From Ga0077527 sp945862135 (GTDB lineage: Bacteria; Pseudomonadota; Gammaproteobacteria; Burkholderiales; SG8-41): 64,000 bases of DNA. The DNA is taken from positions 62,001 to 126,000 of the forward strand of contig CAXNMF010000001.1 in NCBI GenBank assembly GCA_964203275.1, written 5' to 3'. The position numbers and the translations under genes are program-made. The notes beneath the pieces were generated by a model that saw only the letters and a list, made by a program, of their open reading frames with translations, had not been told where the DNA came from and did not search any database. Shown here in pieces: positions 9,204-16,595 of the stretch (position 1 is its first letter; every line of letters starts with the position of its first letter).

Positions 9204-9228
9204 CAGCCTGTCTCTTGCTGGCAGGCTG
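9204..9228 (+). terminator. Possible ilvD terminator hairpin without T-run
   Basis: CAGCCTG (9204-9210) and CAGGCTG (9222-9228) form a 7-bp stem 21 bases after the ilvD stop. No T-run follows, so it may be only an mRNA 3'-end stabiliser. Confidence 0.3.
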
Positions 9229-9245
9229 AGCAGTAGCGAATTACA

Positions 9246-9266
9246 AAATATTCAATAAAAACAAAT
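9246..9266. repeat. AT-rich dispersed 21-bp element, copy 1
   Basis: AAATATTCAATAAAAACAAAT, in the gap between ilvD and the cytochrome c gene. It closely matches copies at 37105-37125 and 44535-44556 (consensus AAATANTTAATAAAAACAAW). In a GC-rich genome this is striking, but function is unknown. Confidence 0.45.
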
Positions 9267-9366
9267 GGTTATGAGTATCAGGCCGGGGTTTCCGTTAGCT
9301 CTCGAGTCAACGCACGGCCTGCTTCAGCGTTATGCGAAAGCCGGGACAATTGCGGTTCACATTCTT

Positions 9367-9393
9367 TTGACTGCACAACGCTTCGGCTACAAT
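9367..9393 (+). promoter_or_regulatory. Likely promoter of the cytochrome c gene
   Basis: TTGACT (9367-9372) and TACAAT (9388-9393) are 15 bases apart (16 if TTTGAC is used as -35). They lie 37 bases upstream of the ATG and are followed by AAGGAG. Confidence 0.45.
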
Positions 9394-9429
9394 CGCCGCT
9401 CATCACGAACCGCCCTCCAAGGAGTAGTC

Positions 9430-9738
9430 ATGAAATTTGCAATCGTCGCATTGGCCGCCGCCAGCGTGCTCGCTGCCGGCAACGCCGCAGCCAATGAAAA
9501 ACTCGCACAATCCAGCGGCTGCATGACCTGCCACGCTGTCGACAAGAAAGTCATCGGACCCAGCTACAAGGACATCGCTGCGAAATACCGCAACGACAAA
9601 AACGCTGAAGCCAATCTGGTAAAGAAAGTGAAAGCCGGTGGCTCCGGAGTATGGGGCGCCACGCCGATGCCGCCCAACGCGCATGTCAAGGAAGACGACA
9701 TCAAAACCGTAGTGCATTGGATCCTGGCGACCAAATAA
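9430..9738 (+). CDS. small monoheme class I cytochrome c (c551/c552 type)
   Basis: A 102-residue periplasmic electron-transfer protein. Residues 1-21 are a Sec signal peptide (cleavage about AAA|NEK). The heme motif CMTCH is at residues 31-35, and the distal Met lies in GATPMPPN. A GPSYKDIAAKY helix is typical of cytochrome c551/c8 electron carriers. ATG 9430 is chosen because AAGGAG sits 6 bases upstream; the frame is open further upstream but has no signal peptide there. A strong terminator follows. Maturation would depend on the ResB/CcsB proteins encoded later in the window. Confidence 0.92.
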   Translation: MKFAIVALAAASVLAAGNAAANEKLAQSSGCMTCHAVDKKVIGPSYKDIAAKYRNDKNAEANLVKKVKAGGSGVWGATPMPPNAHVKEDDIKTVVHWILATK

Positions 9739-9765
9739 CTTAAAGCCATTTGCACAAGGTTCTTG

Positions 9766-9793
9766 AAAAGCCGGCATCAGCCGGCTTTTTTCT
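9766..9793 (+). terminator. Rho-independent terminator after cytochrome c
   Basis: AAAAGCCGG, loop CATCAG, CCGGCTTTTTTCT: a 9-bp stem followed by a T-run, 27 bases after the stop codon. It separates the cytochrome gene from the Liv operon. Confidence 0.88.
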
Positions 9794-9818
9794 GCCCGCC
9801 TGTACCGTCCCGTCAAAA

Positions 9819-9847
9819 TTGACTTTGCCGGGGGCTCCCCCGATAAT
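9819..9847 (+). promoter_or_regulatory. Promoter of the branched-chain amino acid transport operon
   Basis: TTGACT (9819-9824) and GATAAT (9842-9847) are 17 bases apart. The spacer carries a G5/C5 palindrome (CGGGGGCTCCCCCG, 9829-9842), and the -35 overlaps a second inverted repeat, GTCAAAATTGAC (9812-9823). Both are candidate operators. The leader to the ATG is about 95 bases. Confidence 0.6.
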
Positions 9848-9947
9848 GAACAAAATCCTTTCAGTAACAACAAGTTAACCGGGATTCCTGATTTCCTCGG
9901 CTGCCGACACTTCGTACACCATCGATCCTCATCATTGGAGTCACCCC

Positions 9948-11183
9948 ATGCAAACACACAAGATGCGACATGCTGTTACAGCCCTGATCGTTACCGCCCT
10001 GCTCGCAGCCTGCGGCCAGGAAGCGCCGGCACCTGCACCAAAGGCCGAAGCCCCGAAGGCGCCGGAAGTGCTCACCGTAAAAATCGGTTCGGCATCGCCA
10101 CTGACCGGACCGCAAGCCCACATCGGCATCGACATTCGCAATGGCGTGCAACTCGCCATTGAAGATGCCAATGCTGCAAACGTCGAAATCGGCGGCAAGA
10201 AAGTGAAGTTTGAACTGGTCGCGGAAGATGACGAAGCCAATCCGACCAAGGCCACTACCGTCGCCCAGAAACTCGCCGATGCAAAAGTCGCTGCAGTGAT
10301 CGGGCATTTCAATTCAGGCGCGTCGATCCCGGCCTCGAAAATTTATTCCGATGCCGGCATCCCGCAGATTTCTCCCTCGTCAACCAATCCGAAATACACC
10401 GAGCAAGGCTTCAAGACCACCTTCCGCGTTGTCGCCCATGATGGCCAGCAGGGTCCGACGCTCGCCCGCTTTGCAGCAAAAACGCTGCAGGCTAAATCCG
10501 TAGCGGTCATTGATGACAGCACAGCCTACGGCCAAGGTCTCGCCGACAACTTTGAAGCCACCGTCAAGTCGCTGGGCCTCAAAATCGTTGCTCGCGAACA
10601 CACCACTGATAAAGATACGGATTTCAAAGCCATCCTGACCAAGATCAAAGGCAAGAAACCCGACCTGATCATGTTCGGAGGCATTGATCCGCAAGCCGCA
10701 CCGATGATCAAGCAGATGAAAGATCTGGGTATCAAGGCCAAATTCATCGGCGGCGATGGCATGCAGACACCGAATTTCATCAAGCTTGCCGGCGATGCGT
10801 CAGAAGGCGCGATGGCCTCGATTCCAGGCCTGCCGAAAGACCAGATGCCCGGCGGAAAAACTTTCCTTGAGAAATACAAAGCGAAATTCAACCAGGAAGT
10901 CGAGCTGTTCGCGCCGATGGGCTACGACGCAGTGATGGTGTTCATCGACTCGATGAAACGCGCCGGCTCGACCGAACCGGCAAAGTTCCTGCCGGAAGTC
11001 GGCAAGACCGTTTACGACGGCGTCATCGGCCCGATCGCCTTTGATGAAAAAGGCGATCTGAAGAACGGCCCGATCACCATTTATGTCGTGAAGGCCGGCA
11101 AATGGGAGCCGCTGGAAACCGTAAAACCTGAAGCAGAAGCTGCACCAGCTGCCGCGCCGGCACCCGAGGCCACGAAGAAGTAA
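9948..11183 (+). CDS. branched-chain amino acid ABC transporter substrate-binding lipoprotein (LivJ/LivK type)
   Basis: A 411-residue type I periplasmic binding protein. Residues 1-21 form a lipoprotein signal peptide with lipobox LAAC (Cys22), so it is anchored to a membrane rather than free in the periplasm. An Ala/Pro/Lys linker (about 24-45) leads into the Venus-flytrap fold with GSASPLTGPQAHIGIDIRNG and IGHFNSGASIPASKIY, typical of Leu/Ile/Val binding proteins. The C-terminus has an unusual Ala/Pro/Glu-rich tail (EAEAAPAAAPAPEATKK). It is the first gene of the liv operon and is separated from livH by a 12-bp perfect hairpin that may set expression ratios. Confidence 0.93.
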   Translation: MQTHKMRHAVTALIVTALLAACGQEAPAPAPKAEAPKAPEVLTVKIGSASPLTGPQAHIGIDIRNGVQLAIEDANAANVEIGGKKVKFELVAEDDEANPTKATTVAQKLADAKVAAVIGHFNSGASIPASKIYSDAGIPQISPSSTNPKYTEQGFKTTFRVVAHDGQQGPTLARFAAKTLQAKSVAVIDDSTAYGQGLADNFEATVKSLGLKIVAREHTTDKDTDFKAILTKIKGKKPDLIMFGGIDPQAAPMIKQMKDLGIKAKFIGGDGMQTPNFIKLAGDASEGAMASIPGLPKDQMPGGKTFLEKYKAKFNQEVELFAPMGYDAVMVFIDSMKRAGSTEPAKFLPEVGKTVYDGVIGPIAFDEKGDLKNGPITIYVVKAGKWEPLETVKPEAEAAPAAAPAPEATKK

Positions 11184-11201
11184 TCCGACAATAACGGCAA
11201 A

Positions 11202-11229
11202 GCAACGGCACCCCCTCGGGTGCCGTTGC
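11202..11229 (+). other. Intercistronic perfect 12-bp hairpin between binding-protein gene and livH
   Basis: GCAACGGCACCC (11202-11213), loop CCTC, GGGTGCCGTTGC (11218-11229). No T-run follows, so it is more likely an mRNA stabiliser or partial attenuator than a terminator. Such elements usually keep the binding protein in excess over the permease. Confidence 0.6.
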
Positions 11230-11240
11230 CGTCTCTGGCC

Positions 11241-12164
11241 ATGGACATATTCGCGCAACAACTCATCAACGGCCTGGTGCTGGGCAGCATCTACGCACTG
11301 GTCGCGCTGGGTTATACGATGGTCTACGGCATTCTCGGGTTGATCAATTTCGCACACGGCGACATCACCATGGTCGGTGCGCTGGTATCGCTGACCATCG
11401 TGCAGATGTTTGCCGCCGCGGGTTTGCCGGCACCAGCAATCCTGATACTTGCAGGCGGGGGAGCTGTGGTCGTTTGCGCAGCACTCGGCTTATCGATCGA
11501 ACGTGTTGCCTACCGGCCGTTGCGGCGTGCGCCGCGACTGGCGCCGCTGATCACCGCGATCGGCATATCCATACTGCTGCAATATTCGGCAGCGCTGATC
11601 TGGGGCAAACAATACATCGCCATGCCCAAACTGCTGGAACCGGCAGCCATTGATATCGCCGGCGCACAACTGACCACATTGCAGCTGGCAATTTTCCTGC
11701 TCGCCTGCGCGATCATGGCCGGTCTGCTGTGGTTCATCAAAGCCAGCCGCATGGGGCGCGCAATGCGCGCGACGGAACAGAATCCGGATGTCGCGGGCCT
11801 GATGGGTGTCAATACCAACTCCGTGATTGCCTTCACCTTCGTGCTGGGTTCCGCCATCGGGGCCATTGCTGGATTGATGATCGTCCTCTACTACGGCATC
11901 GGCCATTATTTCATGGGCTTCATGCTGGGCCTGAAGGCATTTACTGCAGCCGTACTCGGCGGCATCGGCAACGTCGGTGGCGCCGTACTCGGCGGACTGC
12001 TGCTCGGCGTAATCGAGAGCCTGGCTTCCGGTTACATCGGCGACCTGACAGGGGGCGTATTGGGCAGCAATTACCGTGACATCTTCGCCTTCCTCGTACT
12101 GGTACTGGTTCTGGTGCTGCGACCTTCGGGGCTGCTCGGCCAGCACAGCGGGGACCGCGCGTGA
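11241..12164 (+). CDS. livH: branched-chain amino acid ABC transporter permease LivH
   Basis: A 307-residue inner-membrane permease with about eight hydrophobic helices. The start ATG 11241 gives MDIFAQQLINGLVLGSIYAL, the standard LivH N-terminus; an in-frame start at 11220 would run into the hairpin. Characteristic motifs are GLINFAHGDITMVGA near the N-terminus and the C-terminal GLKAFTAAVLGGIGNVGGA coupling loop to the ATPase. It pairs with LivM. The stop overlaps the livM GTG by four bases. Confidence 0.94.
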   Translation: MDIFAQQLINGLVLGSIYALVALGYTMVYGILGLINFAHGDITMVGALVSLTIVQMFAAAGLPAPAILILAGGGAVVVCAALGLSIERVAYRPLRRAPRLAPLITAIGISILLQYSAALIWGKQYIAMPKLLEPAAIDIAGAQLTTLQLAIFLLACAIMAGLLWFIKASRMGRAMRATEQNPDVAGLMGVNTNSVIAFTFVLGSAIGAIAGLMIVLYYGIGHYFMGFMLGLKAFTAAVLGGIGNVGGAVLGGLLLGVIESLASGYIGDLTGGVLGSNYRDIFAFLVLVLVLVLRPSGLLGQHSGDRA

Positions 12165-13246
12165 ATACCGGCGTGCTGTTTGCCGACCGGCGCTGGCGCT
12201 GGGTTGCGTGGAGCGCCGTTGCGCTGCTGCTGCTTGCGCTCCCCTTCATCACCGAGGCCGTGTTGGGTCGCAGCTGGGTGCGCATCATTGCCGTCGCCCT
12301 GCTGTTCGTGATGCTCGCACTGGGCCTGAACATTGTGGTGGGCTTCGCCGGTTTGCTGGATCTCGGCTACATCGCATTCTTCGCAGTCGGCGCCTACAGT
12401 TATGCACTGCTGGCATCTCCGCAGTTCGCCGTGCATTGGCCGTTTATGGTGCTGCTGCCGCTGGGTGCTGCGATTGCCGCGATATTCGGCATCCTGCTCG
12501 GTGCGCCGACGCTGCGATTGCGCGGCGATTATCTGGCAATCGTCACACTGGGTTTCGGCGAGATCATCCGTGTGTTTCTGAACAACCTGAACCGTCCGGT
12601 CAACATTACCAATGGCCCGCAGGGCATCACGCTGATCGACCCGCTGCAGATAGGCGGTTTCTCGCTGGCGCAGACGCACAGCATTGCCGGACTGACATTT
12701 TCACCCGTGCATAACTATTACTTCGTTTTTCTCGTCTGCGCCGTATTGTCCATCGGCTTGTCGTTGCGGCTGCAGAACTCGCGCATCGGACGCGCCTGGG
12801 TCGCCATCCGCGATGACGAACTCGCGGCTTCGGCCATGGGCATCAACACACGCAACGTGAAACTGCTGGCGTTTGCGATGGGCGCTACCTTCGGCGGTGT
12901 TGCCGGCGGGCTGTTCGCGTCATTTCAGGGGTTCATCAGTCCAGAAAGTTTCCAGCTGATTGATTCGATCATGGTGCTGTGCATGGTCGTGCTCGGCGGC
13001 ATGGGCAACGTCGCCGGCGTCGTGCTCGGTGCCGTGCTGCTCACTGCACTGCCTGAAGCGTTGCGTTACATCGGCCCGTTGCAACAACGCTGGTTCGGCG
13101 AGGTGATGGTTGATCCTGCAGACCTGCGCATGCTGCTGTTCGGTCTGGCACTGGTGCTGATGATGCTGTTGCGCCCGGAAGGGCTGTGGCCCGCGCGGCG
13201 ACGCCAGGCTGCGGTTGCTGCAACGGGAAACGCCCATGCCAGCTGA
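12161..13246 (+). CDS. livM: branched-chain amino acid ABC transporter permease LivM
   Basis: A 361-residue permease beginning with GTG (GTGA overlap with the livH stop). Hydrophobic helices alternate through the protein. GLNIVVGFAGLLDLGYIAFFAVGAYSYAL is the LivM signature near residue 50-75 (seen here in part as GLLDLGYIAFFAVGAY), and VVLGGMGNVAGVVLGA is the ATPase-coupling loop near the C-terminus. It heterodimerises with LivH in the inner membrane. The C-terminus overlaps the livG start by 11 bases. Confidence 0.94.
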   Translation: MNTGVLFADRRWRWVAWSAVALLLLALPFITEAVLGRSWVRIIAVALLFVMLALGLNIVVGFAGLLDLGYIAFFAVGAYSYALLASPQFAVHWPFMVLLPLGAAIAAIFGILLGAPTLRLRGDYLAIVTLGFGEIIRVFLNNLNRPVNITNGPQGITLIDPLQIGGFSLAQTHSIAGLTFSPVHNYYFVFLVCAVLSIGLSLRLQNSRIGRAWVAIRDDELAASAMGINTRNVKLLAFAMGATFGGVAGGLFASFQGFISPESFQLIDSIMVLCMVVLGGMGNVAGVVLGAVLLTALPEALRYIGPLQQRWFGEVMVDPADLRMLLFGLALVLMMLLRPEGLWPARRRQAAVAATGNAHAS

Positions 13247-14012
13247 CAATATCCTGCTCGCAGCCAGCGGCATCCATAAAAATTTCGGCGGGCTGGCCGC
13301 GCTGTCCGATGTGTCGATCAGCGTCCGCCGCGGCGAAATTTTCGGCCTGATCGGTCCCAATGGCGCAGGCAAGACAACACTGTTCAACGTGCTGACAGGA
13401 CTGGCCACACCCGATGCCGGTACCTTGATGTTCGATGGGCACCGTATCGAAGGGCTGAAGCCTTACGCCGTTGCCGGCCATGGTATTGCACGCACCTTTC
13501 AGAACATCCGTCTTTTCGGCAGCATGACTGCACTGGAAAACGTCATGGTCGGCCGCCACCTGCGGTCGCATACCGGTGTGCTCGGAGCCGCGTTCCGCAC
13601 CCGCGCAGCCCTCGCTGAAGAACAAGCCATTACCGGGCGAGCCCGTGAACTGCTCGAATATTGCGGGCTTGAAGCGCGGGCCGACGATCTGGCGCGCGAC
13701 CTGCCCTACGGTGACCAGCGCCGTCTGGAAATTGCGCGCGCCCTCGCCACCGATCCGAAGCTGCTGGCACTCGACGAACCGGCGGCCGGCATGAACGCAA
13801 CCGAGACCGCCGCGCTGAAAGCCTTGCTTGAACGCATTCGCGCCGACGGCGTGACTCTGCTGCTGATCGAACACGACATGAAACTGGTGATGGGTCTCTC
13901 GCACAGCGTTGCGGTCCTCGACTACGGCGAAAAAATCGCCGAAGGTGCGCCTGAATCAGTGCAACGCGACCCGCGAGTGATCGAAGCCTACCTCGGCGAC
14001 GGTTTTGAATGA
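13236..14012 (+). CDS. livG: branched-chain amino acid ABC transporter ATP-binding protein LivG
   Basis: A 258-residue ABC ATPase. Walker A is GPNGAGKTT (about residues 38-46), the Q-loop lies at FQNIRLF, and the signature segment is the divergent LPYGDQRRLEIARAL typical of LivG. Walker B is LLALDEPAAGMN and the switch His is in LLIEHDM. ATG 13236 gives MPADNILLAASGI; an upstream in-frame TTG at 13215 is less likely. It powers import together with LivF, and is apparently intact. Confidence 0.93.
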   Translation: MPADNILLAASGIHKNFGGLAALSDVSISVRRGEIFGLIGPNGAGKTTLFNVLTGLATPDAGTLMFDGHRIEGLKPYAVAGHGIARTFQNIRLFGSMTALENVMVGRHLRSHTGVLGAAFRTRAALAEEQAITGRARELLEYCGLEARADDLARDLPYGDQRRLEIARALATDPKLLALDEPAAGMNATETAALKALLERIRADGVTLLLIEHDMKLVMGLSHSVAVLDYGEKIAEGAPESVQRDPRVIEAYLGDGFE

Positions 14013-14024
14013 ACAGATCGTGCC

Positions 14025-14730
14025 ATGCTTGAAGTCAAACAACTGGAAGTGGCCTACGGGGGCATCCGCGCAGTCAAAGGCATTGACCTGCAGGTGGCTG
14101 CCGGCGAGGTCGTCGCGCTGATCGGCGCCAACGGCGCCGGCAAGACCACTACCCTGAAAGCACTCGCCGGATTGTTGCGGCCCCGAAGCGGCAGCATCAC
14201 CTATGACGGCGACGATGTGACCGGCAAACCGGCGTATCATCTGGTGCGTCACGGTCTGGCGCTGGTTCCCGAGGGACGTGGCATGTTTCCGCGACTGACT
14301 GTGTCCGAAAATCTGGCCATGGGAGCCTATATCAGGAACGACGCCGCAGCAGTTGCAAGGGATACCGAGCGGGTGTGTGCACTGTTTCCGCGACTGGCCG
14401 AACGCCGTGATCAACTCGCCGGCACGCTTGTCTGGAGGGGAGCAGCAGATGCTGGCGATTGCCCGGGCGATGATGTGTCGCCCCCGGTTATTGCTCCTTG
14501 ACGAGCCCAGCATGGGTCTGGCACCTCTGATGGTGCAGAAAATATTCGAAACCGTGCGCCTGATTGCCGCAGAAGGCGTGACGATGCTGCTGGTGGAACA
14601 AAATGCAAAGCTGGCCCTACAGACCTGTGATCGCGGCTATGTCATGGAAAGCGGCTGCATCGTCCTGGCGGATGCTGCAAAATCCCTGTTGTCCAACCCC
14701 CAAGTGCGACACGCCTATCTCGGTGAATGA
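14025..14730 (+). pseudogene. livF: LivF ATP-binding protein broken by a one-base frameshift
   Basis: Frame 1 (14025 to 14501) encodes the N-terminal part of LivF: Walker A GANGAGKTT, Q-loop region, LVPEGRGMFPRLTVSENL, ending in AERRDQLAGTL. From about 14430 the frame that ends at 14730 carries the rest: LSGGEQQMLAIARAMM, Walker B LLLLDEPSMGLAP, LLVEQNAKLAL and the C-terminus HAYLGE. The junction reads ACGCTTGTCTGG where ACGCTGTCTGG would keep frame, so one extra T lies at 14428/14429. As written, the protein loses its signature motif and Walker B. An assembly or sequencing error is a real possibility, because both halves look well conserved. Confidence 0.85.
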
Positions 14731-16589
14731 TCGTGATGAATAAACTGCTGGCGAAGAAACCCTTGCGTCCGGAATTGCTGAAATCAAATTTTCAGACTTT
14801 TGTCCGGGGTGTACTCGCGCAAGGAAATACCCGACTGCTCCTGCTGGTGGTTTGTGCGACAGGACTGGTGGCGTTGCTCGGGTTTATTTATCTCAAAAGC
14901 CAGGGTGTCGATTACCGGCAGCAAAACGAAATTCTCGGCTATCTGCGTGAGCTGAAGGAAATCGACGGTCGCTGGGACATTGAGGTGCTGCGCGCACGGG
15001 TCGAGGGCCCTTCCGGCAAGGACCGGGGCATGAGCGATCGCGGCACCCGCGTTCCCGAATTGCTGCGCCGTTTACGCACAGCGGCAGCAGACATCGACAG
15101 CCCGGTTCTCGCGCAGGGCATGCCCGCTCTGGTCAAGGCTTTCGAACAGAAAACCGATCTGTTGACACGTTATCGTGCAGCCGGTGCAACAGTGACCCAG
15201 TCGCTGGGACGCATGGTCGAATTTGATACCGAGATCGCGGGTCTGGTGCGCGGGGCATGGCAAAGCGTGCCGCAACGGGAGCAGCTCGTCGCCATTGAAA
15301 GTACCGCAGCGCTGCTGTTTGCACATGTCATGCGCTACTCCGCGGTTCCGACCGATAACGAACGCAAGAATGTCGAGTTGTTTGCGGCGGATTTGCGCAA
15401 AGCCGGCAATGGAATGCCGGCAGCACTGCACGACGGACTGGGTCGCGTCGACGCCACCGTACAACAGATCCTCGGCGCCAAACCCGTCGAAGACGAACTG
15501 TTCCAGAAAATCACGATTTCCTCAGCGGGCCCGCGCATCGACAGCCTCACCGATGCCTTCAGTTCGGAAACTGCCAACACGCAGCTCGAAAGCGAGCGTT
15601 ACCGCATTTATCTGATCGCTTACGCTGGCGCCTTACTGATCCTGACAGGCTGGCTGCTGTCTCGATTGGCCGTCAGCTACCGATTGCTCGAATCGCGGGT
15701 GCAGGAGCGGACCCGCGAACTCTCGGACGCGCTGCACCAGCTCAAGGAATCCGAAGCACAGCTGATCCAGACCGAGAAAATGTCGTCTCTGGGGCAGATG
15801 GTTGCCGGCATTGCCCACGAAATCAACACGCCCCTCGCCTACGTCAAGAACAGCCTGGGTTCGGTCGCCGGCAAGCTACCCGAGGTCAAAAAACTCATCG
15901 TTGAAACCAACAAGCTGTTGAGGCTGATGGAAGAAGGCAGCCCAGATCCGGACCGGCTGCAGGCCAAATTCCTGTCGGTACGCGAACAGATTCACCACTT
16001 CGCCGAACAGCAGGCGCTGGCTGAACTGGGACAGCTTGCGACTGACGGCCTGTATGGCATCGACCAGATTTCTGAAATTGTGCTGAACCTGAAGAATTTC
16101 AGCCGCCTTGACCGCAGCAAGATATCCAGTTTCAACCTCAATGATGGACTGGAAAGCGCTCTGTTGCTGGCCAAACACGAACTGAAACACCTGACGGTGA
16201 AAAAGCAATTCGCGGATATTCCGGCGATCACCTGCTCCCCTTCGCAGCTGAATCAGGTTTTCCTCAACCTGATCAACAATGCCGCGCAGGCCATCGAATC
16301 CGGCACCGGGGAACTGACACTGACCACGCGGGTCGAAGACGCACAACATGTTGCAGTCGAGATCGCCGACAACGGCAAGGGTATCCCGCCGGAGATCATG
16401 TCGAAGATCTTCGACCCCTTCTTCACCACCAAGGCTGTGGGCAAGGGCACCGGTCTTGGCCTCTCAATTTCCTATAAAATCATCGAACAACACGGCGGAA
16501 AAATCAGCGTCGACTCCACGGTCGGCAAAGGCACCCGGTTTACCGTCGTGCTTCCGCTGACACCGCCGGCGACCGCTGAACTCGAATAA
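14727..16589 (+). CDS. membrane sensor histidine kinase with large periplasmic helical domain
   Basis: A 620-residue kinase. A first transmembrane helix lies at about residues 33-53 (LLLLVVCATGLVALLGFIYL). About 235 residues of helical periplasmic sensor follow, resembling the DAHL type (LRELKEIDGRWDIEVLRAR), then a second helix near 293-315 and a short coiled coil. The HisKA segment MVAGIAHEINTPLAYVKNSL holds the phospho-acceptor His364. The ATPase domain has an N-box (NQVFLNLINNAAQAI), DNGKGIP and GKGTGLGLSI. ATG 14727 overlaps the livF stop (ATGA); ATG 14736 is an alternative. The kinase fusion is 6 bases downstream, so these form one unit with the Liv genes. Confidence 0.88.
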   Translation: MIVMNKLLAKKPLRPELLKSNFQTFVRGVLAQGNTRLLLLVVCATGLVALLGFIYLKSQGVDYRQQNEILGYLRELKEIDGRWDIEVLRARVEGPSGKDRGMSDRGTRVPELLRRLRTAAADIDSPVLAQGMPALVKAFEQKTDLLTRYRAAGATVTQSLGRMVEFDTEIAGLVRGAWQSVPQREQLVAIESTAALLFAHVMRYSAVPTDNERKNVELFAADLRKAGNGMPAALHDGLGRVDATVQQILGAKPVEDELFQKITISSAGPRIDSLTDAFSSETANTQLESERYRIYLIAYAGALLILTGWLLSRLAVSYRLLESRVQERTRELSDALHQLKESEAQLIQTEKMSSLGQMVAGIAHEINTPLAYVKNSLGSVAGKLPEVKKLIVETNKLLRLMEEGSPDPDRLQAKFLSVREQIHHFAEQQALAELGQLATDGLYGIDQISEIVLNLKNFSRLDRSKISSFNLNDGLESALLLAKHELKHLTVKKQFADIPAITCSPSQLNQVFLNLINNAAQAIESGTGELTLTTRVEDAQHVAVEIADNGKGIPPEIMSKIFDPFFTTKAVGKGTGLGLSISYKIIEQHGGKISVDSTVGKGTRFTVVLPLTPPATAELE

Positions 16590-16595
16590 CAATTA

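Noticed and set aside
11202..11229. Terminator between the binding-protein gene and livH
   Set aside because: No T-run follows the hairpin, and the transport genes form one evident operon.
14421..14440. Programmed ribosomal frameshift in livF
   Set aside because: No slippery heptamer with a downstream pseudoknot is seen, and LivF is not known to use frameshifting; a mutation or sequence error is simpler.
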